A DNA stretch of 64,000 nt, taken from positions 90,570-154,569 of the forward strand of contig NZ_PQSU01000025.1 in the NCBI RefSeq assembly GCF_002920615.1, given 5' to 3'. Both the position numbers and the translations under genes were made by a program. Origin of the DNA: Streptomyces sp. Ru62 (lineage in GTDB: Bacteria; Actinomycetota; Actinomycetes; Streptomycetales; Streptomycetaceae). Each line of letters opens with the position of its first letter. Position 1 is the first letter of the stretch. The notes below the pieces were generated by a model. It searched no databases and was not told the DNA's origin. It saw nothing but the letters and a program-made list of their open reading frames with translations. Positions 39,757 to 47,936 of the stretch are shown here, one piece after another.

Positions 39757-40416
39757 ATGCTCTTCGGCCGCACGCCCCGGCTGCCCACCCCCGAGCAGGC
39801 GCTCACGGGCCGCCCCGCACTCGCCTACGAGGTTCCCGACCGGCACACCGTCCTCGGCACCCCGCTCCTCGGCCCGTACCCGGAGGGCCTGGAGGTCGCC
39901 GACTTCGGCCTCGGCTGTTTCTGGGGCGCGGAGCGCACGTTCTGGAAGCTCCCGGCGGGCGTGTACACGACTCTGGTCGGCTACCAGGGCGGGTACACCG
40001 AGAACCCGACGTACGAGGAGGTCTGCTCGGGCCTGACCGGCCACACGGAGGCGGTCCGTGTGGTCTACGACCCGCGGCAGATCTCCTACGACCGTCTGCT
40101 CAAGACCTTCTGGGAGTCCCACGACCCGACACAGGGCTTCCGTCAGGGCAATGACGTGGGCACCCAGTACCGCTCGGCGATCTACACCCACAGCCCGGAG
40201 CAGGCGGCCACGGCACAGGCCTCCCGCGAGACCTACCAGAAGGTCCTGACCTCCTCCGGCTACGGCACGATCACCACGGAGATCCTCCCGGCCGAGGGCC
40301 GCCCCTTCCACCCCGCCGAGGCGTACCACCAGCAGTACCTCGACAAGAACCCCGCAGGCTACTGCGGTCTGGGCGGCACCGGCGTGTCCTGCCCGGTCGG
40401 GGTCGCGCGAGCCTGA
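39757..40416 (+). CDS. msrA: Peptide-methionine (S)-S-oxide reductase MsrA
   Basis: A 219-residue repair enzyme that reduces methionine-S-sulfoxide in proteins and free methionine. The nucleophilic cysteine is C54 in GLGCFWGAERTFW. The substrate-binding YTENPTYEEVCSGLTGHTEAVRVVYDP and GNDVGTQYRSAIY blocks are complete. The C-terminal GYCGLGGTGVSCPVG supplies the resolving cysteines, so regeneration is thioredoxin-dependent. The extra 40 N-terminal residues match the E. coli-type long form. The ATG follows CAGGGAGA. It is downstream of repeat protein B by about 90 bases on the same strand and may be cotranscribed. Confidence 0.96.
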   Translation: MLFGRTPRLPTPEQALTGRPALAYEVPDRHTVLGTPLLGPYPEGLEVADFGLGCFWGAERTFWKLPAGVYTTLVGYQGGYTENPTYEEVCSGLTGHTEAVRVVYDPRQISYDRLLKTFWESHDPTQGFRQGNDVGTQYRSAIYTHSPEQAATAQASRETYQKVLTSSGYGTITTEILPAEGRPFHPAEAYHQQYLDKNPAGYCGLGGTGVSCPVGVARA

Positions 40417-40520
40417 GAGAAGCCGGACGCCGGACGCTAATTCGGGCGACGGCTCCCGGTCCCTCCCCGTAAATTCGCCCCTCATGCCGAGACGGATCGG
40501 CACGGAGCGAAGGGGAGGGT

Positions 40521-41246
40521 ATGGGCAGTCGGGTCTTTCTCATCGGTGGGGGCTGGGACCACGCCGAGGTGTACGAACCGTTCCTGCGGGAGCTGGGCGG
40601 TGAGCGGCGGGTCGGGTGCCTGATCCTCGACGAGGGGGACGGGGCCGCGCAGTTCGAGCGGTACACGGCGGCGCTGCGGAAGGCCGGGCCGCCGTGCACA
40701 CCGGTGCCGTTGCTCGTGCCGCTCGGTGGCCGGTTCGAGCCGGAGGCCGTGCTGGACGGGATCGACGGGCTGCTGGTGTGCGGTGGGCTCACGCCCGCGT
40801 ACCAGGACGCGCTCGCGGACTGCCTGGAGCGGCTGCCGGCGCTGCTGGCGGCGCGCGGGATGCCGTACGCCGGTTTCTCCGCCGGTGCCGCCGTGGCCGC
40901 GCGCCGGGCCGTGGTCGGCGGATGGCTGCTGGGCGGGGTTGCGGTGTGCCCGGAGGAGACCGGGGAGGACCTGGCGGAGATCGAGGTGCGGCCGGGGCTC
41001 GGCCTGGTGCCGTTCGCGGTGGACGTGCACGCGGCCCAGTGGGGCACGCTGGCGCGGCTGGTGACGGCGGTCGCGCGGGGGGACGCTCCGTACGGGGTCG
41101 CCCTGGACGAGAACACGCTGCTCACGGTGGGGGACGGCGAGGCCCGCGTGGCAGGAGCGGGGCGGGTCCATGTCGTACGGCCGACGGGAGACGGAGCCGT
41201 CCTGGTGCGGGCTCACGGCGCCGGGGAGGGCTTCGGTCTCGGGTAG
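40521..41246 (+). CDS. Peptidase S51 / type-1 glutamine-amidotransferase-like protein
   Basis: A 241-residue protein with the class I amidotransferase-like fold of the S51 family (dipeptidase E, cyanophycinase). The opening RVFLIGGGWDH, the central GIDGLLVCGGLTPAYQDAL, and the nucleophile elbow GFSAGAAVA with S120 match S51. The later ligand histidine could be in FAVDVHAAQWGTL. It is shorter than cyanophycinase and may hydrolyse a small peptide or isopeptide. The ATG at 40521 follows GGGGAGGG. The stop is followed directly by the 3'-end repeat element. The substrate is unknown. Confidence 0.82.
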   Translation: MGSRVFLIGGGWDHAEVYEPFLRELGGERRVGCLILDEGDGAAQFERYTAALRKAGPPCTPVPLLVPLGGRFEPEAVLDGIDGLLVCGGLTPAYQDALADCLERLPALLAARGMPYAGFSAGAAVAARRAVVGGWLLGGVAVCPEETGEDLAEIEVRPGLGLVPFAVDVHAAQWGTLARLVTAVARGDAPYGVALDENTLLTVGDGEARVAGAGRVHVVRPTGDGAVLVRAHGAGEGFGLG

Positions 41247-41372
41247 CGCCCCCGAAGGGGCGCGGGAACTGCGCGAACGGCCACGACGGCTCGCACCCGG
41301 CAGACGATCAGCACCCGGCGGACGATCCGCCGCGGGCCGTAGCCCGGCAGGGCCACGGCCTCGCAGGGCTAC
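41246..41372 (+). repeat. 3'-end repeat element, 17-bp direct repeats and terminator-like hairpins
   Basis: Directly after the S51-like stop lies GCGCCCC-CGAA-GGGGCGC (41246-41263), a 7-bp hairpin. It merges into GGGGCGCGGGAACTGCGCGA and GGCCACGACGG, the complement of the element seen at 55.7-56.0 kb and 58.9-59.0 kb. Next is a 17-base direct repeat, GCACCCGGCRGACGATC, at 41293-41309 and 41311-41327. A hairpin with GTAGCCC/GGGCTAC arms (41339-41372) follows; it probably serves the convergent dehydrogenase. Confidence 0.65.
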
Positions 41373-41391
41373 GGCCGGGCAGGGCCGCAGG

Positions 41392-42432
41392 TCAGATCGT
41401 GGCCGTGTCGATCACGAAGCGGTAGCGGACGTCGCTCGCCAGCACCCGCTCGTACGCCTCGTTGACCTCGGCCGCGCTGATCAGCTCGATCTCGGCGCCG
41501 ATGCCGTGCTCGGCGCAGAAGTCCAGCATCTCCTGGGTCTCGCGGATGCCGCCGATCATGGAGCCGGCGAGCGTCTTGCGGCCGCCGATCACCGAGAAGA
41601 GGTTGAGCGCGATGGGCTCCTCGGGGGCGCCCACGTTGACCAGGGCGCCGTCCGTCTTCAGCAGCGACAGCAGCGCGCCGAAGTCCATCGGCGCGGACAC
41701 GGTGGACACGATCAGGTCGAAGGTGCCGGCCAGCTCCTCGAAGGTCTTCGGGTCGCTGGTGGCGTAGTAGTGGTCGGCGCCCAGCTTCAGCCCGTCGTCC
41801 TTCTTGCGCAGGGACTGGGACAGGACCGTCACCTCGGCGCCCATGGCGTGCGCGATCTTGACGGCCATGTGGCCGAGACCGCCGAGGCCGACGACCGCGA
41901 CCTTCTTGCCGGGGCCCGCGTTCCAGTGGCTCAGCGGGGAGTAGGTGGTGATGCCCGCGCACAGCAGCGGGGCGGCGACGTCCAGGGACAGTCCGTCGGG
42001 GATGCGGACGACGTAGTTCTCGTCGACGACGATCTTCTCGGAGTAGCCGCCGTAGGTCGGCTCGCCGTCCTTGCCGACGGCGTTGTAGGTGCCGACCATG
42101 CCGTTGAGGCAGTACTGCTCCTCGCCTCGCAGGCAGTTCTCGCACTCGCGGCAGGAGTCGACCATGCAGCCGACCCCGACCCGGTCGCCGACCTGGAACT
42201 TGGTCACGCCGGGGCCGACCTCGGCGACCACGCCCGCGATCTCGTGGCCGGGGACCATCGGGAAGATCGCCTCGCCCCAGCCCTCGTGGACCTGGTGGAT
42301 GTCGGAGTGGCAGATACCGGCGAACTTGATGTCGATCAGGACGTCGAACTCGCCGACCGCGCGTCGCTCGATGGTCGTCCGCTCCAGCGGGGCCTTCGCG
42401 GCGGGCGCGGCGTATGCGGCAACAGTGGTCAT
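41392..42432 (-). CDS. Zinc-dependent alcohol dehydrogenase, YahK/cinnamyl-type, NADP-dependent
   Basis: A 346-residue medium-chain dehydrogenase. Catalytic zinc ligands are C41 in FAGICHSDIHQVH and the H63-E64 pair in VPGHEIAG, with the third ligand later (PLLCAGITTYSPL). The structural zinc lobe is complete (C94, C97, C100, C108 in DSCRECENCLRGEEQYC). The Rossmann motif is AVVGLGGLGHMAVK. The layout matches broad-specificity NADP aldehyde reductases such as YahK. It likely removes aldehydes. It is divergent from an XRE/MmyB regulator with a palindrome between them, a recurrent pairing in streptomycetes, so substrate-responsive control is likely. Confidence 0.93.
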   Translation of the reverse strand: MTTVAAYAAPAAKAPLERTTIERRAVGEFDVLIDIKFAGICHSDIHQVHEGWGEAIFPMVPGHEIAGVVAEVGPGVTKFQVGDRVGVGCMVDSCRECENCLRGEEQYCLNGMVGTYNAVGKDGEPTYGGYSEKIVVDENYVVRIPDGLSLDVAAPLLCAGITTYSPLSHWNAGPGKKVAVVGLGGLGHMAVKIAHAMGAEVTVLSQSLRKKDDGLKLGADHYYATSDPKTFEELAGTFDLIVSTVSAPMDFGALLSLLKTDGALVNVGAPEEPIALNLFSVIGGRKTLAGSMIGGIRETQEMLDFCAEHGIGAEIELISAAEVNEAYERVLASDVRYRFVIDTATI

Positions 42433-42536
42433 GCGGAGGATCTCCTAGCGGGGGGTTCCGCGCCCGGCTGCCTTCCTGCCGGGCACGGCGTCCAGCCTGC
42501 CGCGCGAGGCGCCGCCCACCCAGACCACGCCTTTGC

Positions 42537-42555
42537 GTACGACCGCGGTGCGTAC
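42537..42555. promoter_or_regulatory. Candidate operator between the dehydrogenase and its divergent regulator
   Basis: GTACGACCGCGGTGCGTAC at 42537-42555 has GTACG/CGTAC arms around an ACCGCGGT palindrome. GCGTAC also occurs as a direct repeat (42535-42540 and 42550-42555). It lies 48 bases before the regulator's ATG at 42604 and about 105 bases from the dehydrogenase start, where one protein could control both genes. Confidence 0.6.
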
Positions 42556-42603
42556 TACTGGCGGGGTCAGGCTCCTGCGCCTACGACCAGGAATACTGGA
42601 CGC

Positions 42604-43512
42604 ATGGACAGCAGGGACGAACAGCCGGACGCAAGCGTGGTCACCGGCCGGCCCCTGGACCGGCGGGCGGAGCTGAGCGAGTTCCTGCGCAGCCGGCGGG
42701 CCCGGCTGAAGCCCGAGGACGTGGGACTGGCCGAATTCGGACGGCACCGCCGGGTGCCGGGGCTGCGCCGGGAGGAGCTGGCGCAGCTGGCCGGAGTGTC
42801 GGTGGCGTACTACACCCGCCTTGAGCAGGGCAACGGCCGTAACGTCTCGGCCGAGGTGCTGGACTCGATCGCCCGGGCGCTGCGGCTGACGGACGCCGAG
42901 CACGCGCACCTGACCCACCTGGCCAAGCCGAAGGCGCACAAGAAGAAGCCGGTGGCACGGCAGCAGCAGGTGCGGGCGGTGCTGCGGCAGCTGCTGGACA
43001 CCATGGAGGGCGTGCCGGCGTACATCGTGGGCCGGCGCGCGGAGATCCTCGCCTGGAACCGGATGGCGGCGGCCCTCTTCGGCGACTGGGGGGAGCTGCC
43101 GCCCGCCGAGCGGAACTGGGCACGGCTGGTCTTCCTGCGCCCCGCCTACCGTGAGCTCTTCGTCGACTGGGAGCAGAAGGCGATCGACATCGTGTGCGCC
43201 CTGCGCATGGACGCGGGGTGCGATCCGGACGACGCGCGTCTGTCGGCTCTGGTGGGTGAGCTGTCCGTCAAGAGCGAGGAGTTCCGCCGGCTGTGGGCCA
43301 CGCACGACGTCAAGGAGAAGAGCCATGGCGTCAAGCACCTGCACCACCCCCTGGTGGGTGACCTGGCCCTGAACTTCGAGAGCTTCCGCCTGACGGACGG
43401 CTCGGAGCAGTCCCTGCTCACCTATCACGCCGACCCGGGCTCGCCCTCCGCGGACTCCCTCCGTCTCCTGGCCAGCTGGGGCGCCGACGCCACCCGCGCG
43501 GCAACGCGCTGA
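42604..43512 (+). CDS. XRE-family regulator with MmyB-like ligand-binding domain
   Basis: A 302-residue regulator. The N-terminal helix-turn-helix carries the classic start RAELSEFLRSRRARLKPEDVG and LRREELAQLAGVSVAYYTRLEQGNGRNVSAEVLDSIARALRL (about residues 45-90). The C-terminal MmyB-type PAS-like domain contains VPAYIVGRRAEILAWNRMAAALFGDW, then FLRPAYRELFVDWEQKA. These proteins often control the divergent oxidoreductase in response to a small, possibly fatty-acid-like, ligand. It ends inside a perfect 17-bp terminator stem. The palindrome at 42537 is its likely site. Confidence 0.93.
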   Translation: MDSRDEQPDASVVTGRPLDRRAELSEFLRSRRARLKPEDVGLAEFGRHRRVPGLRREELAQLAGVSVAYYTRLEQGNGRNVSAEVLDSIARALRLTDAEHAHLTHLAKPKAHKKKPVARQQQVRAVLRQLLDTMEGVPAYIVGRRAEILAWNRMAAALFGDWGELPPAERNWARLVFLRPAYRELFVDWEQKAIDIVCALRMDAGCDPDDARLSALVGELSVKSEEFRRLWATHDVKEKSHGVKHLHHPLVGDLALNFESFRLTDGSEQSLLTYHADPGSPSADSLRLLASWGADATRAATR

Positions 43513-43548
43513 GGGGTGCACCGGAGGCTGTCCTCCGGTGCACCCCTC
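43511..43548. terminator. Perfect 17-bp bidirectional terminator
   Basis: GAGGGGTGCACCGGAGG (43511-43527), loop CTGT and CCTCCGGTGCACCCCTC (43532-43548) form a 17-bp stem, the longest in the window. It overlaps the regulator's stop codon and lies 34 bases from the end of the convergent subtilase gene. Confidence 0.9.
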
Positions 43549-43581
43549 GTCAAGGAGCGTTGCGGTCTACCGCGCTGCGGC

Positions 43582-46500
43582 CTACTTGCCGAAGTACGCG
43601 TTGTAGATCGTGATCGCCGACGTGTTGCCCTTCTTGTCGGTGATGTTGGCGCGGAACGAGATCGCCTTGTTCTTCGCCGGGTTCTTGACGGTGATCTTGC
43701 CGTTCTTGACGGTGACCTTCTTGAAGTTCTTGCCGTCGTAGGAGACGTAGACGGCGAGGGACTTCAGGTTGCCGCCGGCGGCGGAGCCCTCCACGGTGAC
43801 CGGGAAGGTGACCGTCTTGCCGGCCGCGACCCGGCTGTCCAGGCCGGTCGTGGCGCCGAAGTGCAGCGCGGAGGCGGGGAGCTGGACGAAGTCCGCCGGC
43901 TTCTTGGAGCGGAAGGTCCAGGCCGCGTCGATGCGCGTCGAGGCCTCCGACACCTTCGCGGACCGCTTGACCGAGGTGGTCAGCTTGTACGCCGCGTCAC
44001 CGGACGGCACCTTGAAGGTGGCCTCGCCGAACAGCGGGTCGGTGTTCGAGCCGACCTTGGTGCCGTTGCGGTACAGCGTGGTGTTCACCGAGGTGAACAG
44101 CGAGGACCCGGCGTGCTTGCCGGAGTCGGCGAACAGCGGCAGCGCACCGAAGATCTCGTTGCCGTCGCGGAACAGGCCGAAGTCCTTGCTGACGTGCGGG
44201 CCGAAGACGGCGGTGTTGACCGTCTTGGTGTAGGTCTGGCCGCCCTTGAAGGTGAACCGGCCGAGCCCGTAGCCGGCCTCGGTGATCGGGAAGCCGTCCT
44301 GGTCGACCCCGCCGTCCTGCTGGAATTGCAGCTCCCACTTCACGCCGCCCGTCGCGGACAGGTGCAGGGTGCGGGTGCCGGGCAGCTTCTGCGGGATGCC
44401 GATGGAGGAGGCGCCGGTGCTGCCGGGCAGCCAGCCCACCGCGTCGATCGTGCCCTTCTTGCCGCTCGCCGCCGCGCCCAGCCGGGCCTTCACCGTGGCG
44501 AGTTCGCTCGCCTTGTAGTGCTTGGTGTAGCCGGTGGCGAGCTGCTTGACGGCACCGCCGGAGGTGACGTCGTACTCCTCGGTCGCGCCCTTGCTCCAGT
44601 GGCCGTCCCACTGCTGCCACAGCGTCCCGGCGGGAAGCTGCGGGCCCAGGTGGGCGGTGCGGAAGTTCTTGTACGTGTCGAGGAACCAGCCGTAGCCGTA
44701 CTGGCCGTCGCCGACGGTGACGTCGTACTCCGGCGAGGCGAACTCGGACTTCACGCCCGAGGCCGGGACGGTGATGTCCACCGGCTTGGCCTTGCGCGCG
44801 TCGATGGTGATCGTCTGCTTCTTGTCGACGGTCAGCTTCGGCTGCGCGATCCAGTCGATGCCCTTGGAGGCGTCCTGCGGGTCGCCGTACAGGGAGGTGT
44901 TGAGGATGTACGTGCCCTTGGGCGCGCGCACCTTCACCGTGCCGGACTTGTCGTACGGGTTCAGCCAGACGCCGTTGGCCAGGCCGGCCACGCCGCTGAC
45001 GTCGGCGCTGTAGTACGGGGCCGGCTTGCCGTCGCGGCCGATGAACTTCAGGGTGAGGTCGTACGACTCCACCTCGCGCTGCACCGCGGCGGCCGTGCGG
45101 ACGGTCTGGCCGCCGCCCGTCGCCGTGACGTACGCCGAGTAGGCGCCGTCGACGGTGCCGCCCAGCTTGGTGTCGACGGTGAAGTCGGCCGAGGCCGTGC
45201 CGTGCGCCGGGACGGTCACCGTCGTCGCGCCGAGCTTGAAGAAGCCGGCCGGGGCCGCCGCGCCCTTGGGGTTGGTGGCGGTGCTGCTCAGGGTGAGCGT
45301 GACGTCCTTGTCGCCGAGGTTGCGGTACGTCAGCTTCTTGGTGACCGGCTTGTCGTCGGTGTGCGGCCACTGCTGCACGCCGAAGCTCACCGACACCGGG
45401 TCGGCGACGATCGACTGCTTGATGGCCTTGTCGACCTGGATGCGGCCGGTGCCCTGCTGGAACGGCGTGTACTTGCCGCCCTTGGTGGAGCCGGTCAGGG
45501 CGCCCTTCAGCTCGGCGTAGCCCCAGTCCGGGTGCTCCTGCTTCAGGATGGCGGCGGCGCCCGCGACGTGCGGGGTGGCCATCGAGGTGCCGGAGATGGT
45601 CAGGTAGCCCTCGGGCTTCTCGCCGACCTCCTGGTCGATGACGCTGCCCTTGGCCGCGGCGGCGGTGATGTCCACGCCCGGCGCGGTGACGTCCGGCTTG
45701 ATGGCGCCGTCGCCGGCGCGCGGGCCGGTGGAGGAGAAGTCGGCGAGCTGGTCCTTGTCGTCGACGGCGCCGACGGTGAGCGCGGCGTCCGCGCTGCCCG
45801 GCGAACCGATCGACTGGGGGCCCTCGTTGCCCGCGGCGATCGCGAACAGGACGCCCTTCTCGGTGGAGAGCTTGTTGACCTCGGCTTCGAGGGGGTCGAC
45901 CTCGGGGGTGTCGTAGCCGCCGAGGCTCAGGTTGATGACGTCGGCGCCCTGGGAGGCCGCCCACTCCATGCCGGCGAGGATGCCGGAGTCGTCACCGAAG
46001 CCGTTGTCGTCCAGGACCTTGCCGTTGAGGAGCTTGGCGTCCGGGGCCACACCCTTGTACTTGCCGCCCGACTTGGCGCCGGTGCCGGCCACGATGGAGG
46101 CGACGTGCGTGCCGTGCCCGAAGTGGTCGGTCGCGTCGGCGGCGGGGGTGAAGTTCTTGGACTCGGTCACCTGGTCCTTGAGGTCCGGGTGGCTGGTGTC
46201 CACACCGGTGTCCAGGACGGCGACCTTCACGCCCTTGCCCGTGTAGCCGGCGGCCCACGCGGTGGGGGCGCCGATCTGCGGCACGGACTTGTCGAGGGCG
46301 GCCTTGCGGACGCCGTCGAGCCAGACGTGGGCGATCCCGGACGCGCTCCGGTCGCCGTTGGTGACGGCGTCCCACAGGTCGGCGGTGTCCTTGACCGGGG
46401 TCTGCACGGCGTCCGCGTTGAGCGCCTTCAGGCTGCGGCGCAGGGTGCCCGCGTCCCGGACGTCGGCCTTGGCGGCGGTCGCGGAGCCGCGGTAGCCGAC

Positions 46501-46899
46501 GATGACCTTCAGGCCGTTCTTCTGGGCCTTGCGGGTGGCGGCCTTGTTCAGCTCGGTGATGTCGAACAGGCGCTGGTCCAGCGTGCCGGAGGCGACCAGG
46601 TGGGCCGCGTCGGCGGGGATGACCAGCGTGTGTCCGGAGGCCTTGCGGACCTGGAAGGGTATGTGCTCGCGTCCCTCGGCCCGCTCCAGGCCGACGACAC
46701 GGCCCTTGGCGTCGAGGGCGACGCGGTCACCGGTGATCAGGGTGACGTGGTGCTTGACGGCGGCCTTCGAGGCGGCGGTGGCAGCCACCGAGGCGCGGCC
46801 GGGCTTCGCCGACGCCGGGCTGGTCATACCCGCTGCGAGGGCGACTGCTGCGGCCGTTGCCACGGTGGCCGCAGCCGCTCTTTTCACTTGTCTGCGCAA
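43582..46899 (-). CDS. Large secreted subtilisin-like serine peptidase (S8)
   Basis: A 1105-residue exported protease. The TTG at 46899 is preferred because GGGGGAG lies directly upstream and the signal peptide (RRQVKRAAAATVATAAAVAL, ending ASAK) starts there; the 22-codon ATG extension is less good. After a propeptide (about 35-205) the subtilase domain has the full triad: D230 in VAVLDTGVDTSHPDL, H262 in FGHGTHVAS and S439 in ISGTSMATPHVAG, with the oxyanion N358 in AIAAGNEGP. About 600 further residues form several beta-sandwich domains, ending in an Ig-like unit with VSYDGKNFKKVTV. It is likely released or wall-associated, digesting extracellular protein or maturing surface proteins. No anchor motif is seen. 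Confidence 0.93.
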   Translation of the reverse strand: MRRQVKRAAAATVATAAAVALAAGMTSPASAKPGRASVAATAASKAAVKHHVTLITGDRVALDAKGRVVGLERAEGREHIPFQVRKASGHTLVIPADAAHLVASGTLDQRLFDITELNKAATRKAQKNGLKVIVGYRGSATAAKADVRDAGTLRRSLKALNADAVQTPVKDTADLWDAVTNGDRSASGIAHVWLDGVRKAALDKSVPQIGAPTAWAAGYTGKGVKVAVLDTGVDTSHPDLKDQVTESKNFTPAADATDHFGHGTHVASIVAGTGAKSGGKYKGVAPDAKLLNGKVLDDNGFGDDSGILAGMEWAASQGADVINLSLGGYDTPEVDPLEAEVNKLSTEKGVLFAIAAGNEGPQSIGSPGSADAALTVGAVDDKDQLADFSSTGPRAGDGAIKPDVTAPGVDITAAAAKGSVIDQEVGEKPEGYLTISGTSMATPHVAGAAAILKQEHPDWGYAELKGALTGSTKGGKYTPFQQGTGRIQVDKAIKQSIVADPVSVSFGVQQWPHTDDKPVTKKLTYRNLGDKDVTLTLSSTATNPKGAAAPAGFFKLGATTVTVPAHGTASADFTVDTKLGGTVDGAYSAYVTATGGGQTVRTAAAVQREVESYDLTLKFIGRDGKPAPYYSADVSGVAGLANGVWLNPYDKSGTVKVRAPKGTYILNTSLYGDPQDASKGIDWIAQPKLTVDKKQTITIDARKAKPVDITVPASGVKSEFASPEYDVTVGDGQYGYGWFLDTYKNFRTAHLGPQLPAGTLWQQWDGHWSKGATEEYDVTSGGAVKQLATGYTKHYKASELATVKARLGAAASGKKGTIDAVGWLPGSTGASSIGIPQKLPGTRTLHLSATGGVKWELQFQQDGGVDQDGFPITEAGYGLGRFTFKGGQTYTKTVNTAVFGPHVSKDFGLFRDGNEIFGALPLFADSGKHAGSSLFTSVNTTLYRNGTKVGSNTDPLFGEATFKVPSGDAAYKLTTSVKRSAKVSEASTRIDAAWTFRSKKPADFVQLPASALHFGATTGLDSRVAAGKTVTFPVTVEGSAAGGNLKSLAVYVSYDGKNFKKVTVKNGKITVKNPAKNKAISFRANITDKKGNTSAITIYNAYFGK

Positions 46900-46993
46900 G
46901 TTCTCCCCCTGGAGATGGAGTACCGGGCGAATTCCCCATTCACCCGGTCGGGGGTGGACTCGCACGTATGCACGTCAACCCCCCGGATCACGC

Positions 46994-47023
46994 AGTATGC
47001 CGGGGGGTGATCAGTGGGCTCAA
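46994..47023 (-). promoter_or_regulatory. Putative promoter of the subtilase gene
   Basis: On the minus strand TTGAGC (47023-47018) and CATACT (46999-46994) are 18 bases apart. Transcription would start near 46987, leaving an 88-base leader before the TTG start. Confidence 0.5.
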
Positions 47024-47130
47024 TAGATGAGAGGACGGTGAGAAAGCGCGCCAGGAAACTGTTACGCGGCGGCCGGGACACCGTTACACAACCGCGAAGT
47101 GCGCCGCGATCAGCCTGTGTTATGCGGCCG

Positions 47131-47814
47131 TCAGGTGGCCGCGTTCTCCTTCACGGTGATCTTCCCCTTGCGCAGCGTGGCCAGGCGCGGAGCCTTCTTC
47201 GCCAGCGTGGAGTCGTGGGTGACCATGATGAACGTCAAACCGTGCTCCTTCCAGAGGCGTTCGAGTACGTCCATGATCTCGTCCCGCATTCCCTCGTCCA
47301 GGTTGCCGGTCGGCTCGTCGGCCAGCAGCACCTTCGGTTTCTTCACGACGGCCCGGGCGATGGCGACGCGCTGCTGCTGCCCTCCGGACATCTCGCCGGG
47401 GAGATGTCCGAGGCGCTCGCCCAGGCCGACGGACTTCAGTGCCTCGGCGGCGAGTTCACGGCGTTCCTTCACCTTGATGCCGAGGGGGACGAGGGCGGTT
47501 TCCACGTTCTCCTGGGCGGTGAGGGTGGGGATGAGGTTGAAGGACTGGAAGACGAAGCCGACGCTCTCGCTGCGCACCCTGGTCAGCCGGGCCTCGCTCA
47601 GCCTGGCCAGGTCGGTGCCGTCCAGGACGACTTCGCCGGAGGTGGGACGGTCGAGGCCGCCGAGCATCTGCAGGAGCGTGGACTTCCCGCCGCCGGTGGG
47701 GCCCTGGATGACGAGCCTGTCCCCGTCGGGGATGGTGAGGTCGATTCCGTCGAGGGCGTGGACGGTGTCCTTGCCCCGGGTGTAGCGCTTGGTGACGTTG
47801 TTCAGTTCGTACAT
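47131..47814 (-). CDS. ABC transporter ATP-binding protein, MacB/LolD type
   Basis: A 227-residue ATPase of the LolD/MacB subfamily. It shows Walker A GPTGGGKST, Q-loop VGFVFQSFNLIPTLTAQENV, signature MSGGQQQRVAIARA, Walker B PKVLLADEPTGNLD and the H-loop in FIMVTHDSTLAKKA. It pairs with the FtsX-like permease encoded upstream on the same strand (122-base gap). Such transporters use ATP to drive an external domain (mechanotransmission) for export of peptides or lipids or for envelope remodelling. The ATG at 47814 has CGGAG upstream. The gap between the two genes contains a degenerate copy of the 3'-end repeat at 47876-47902. Confidence 0.94.
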   Translation of the reverse strand: MYELNNVTKRYTRGKDTVHALDGIDLTIPDGDRLVIQGPTGGGKSTLLQMLGGLDRPTSGEVVLDGTDLARLSEARLTRVRSESVGFVFQSFNLIPTLTAQENVETALVPLGIKVKERRELAAEALKSVGLGERLGHLPGEMSGGQQQRVAIARAVVKKPKVLLADEPTGNLDEGMRDEIMDVLERLWKEHGLTFIMVTHDSTLAKKAPRLATLRKGKITVKENAAT

Positions 47815-47936
47815 GGGGGCTCCGGGATCTGTTTCGGGGTGGGTGCGCGCTCGTTCTGGCCGTCGGTCCGCGGGGGCTGGGCGCGCGGGTTCCCGCGCCC
47901 CTCGGCCGGACCGGCCGGCCCCGCCGGGAAGCCGGC

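Noticed and set aside
36534..39806. Minus-strand open frame of 1090 codons opposite the M48/repeat-protein genes
   Set aside because: It mirrors three well-supported plus-strand genes, reads through their gaps, is rich in Gly/Arg/Gln low complexity and has no domain. High-GC antisense frames are often open.
43516..47010. Plus-strand frame of 1164 codons opposite the subtilase
   Set aside because: Antisense shadow of a gene with a complete catalytic triad; composition is Gly/Arg/Val/Leu noise.
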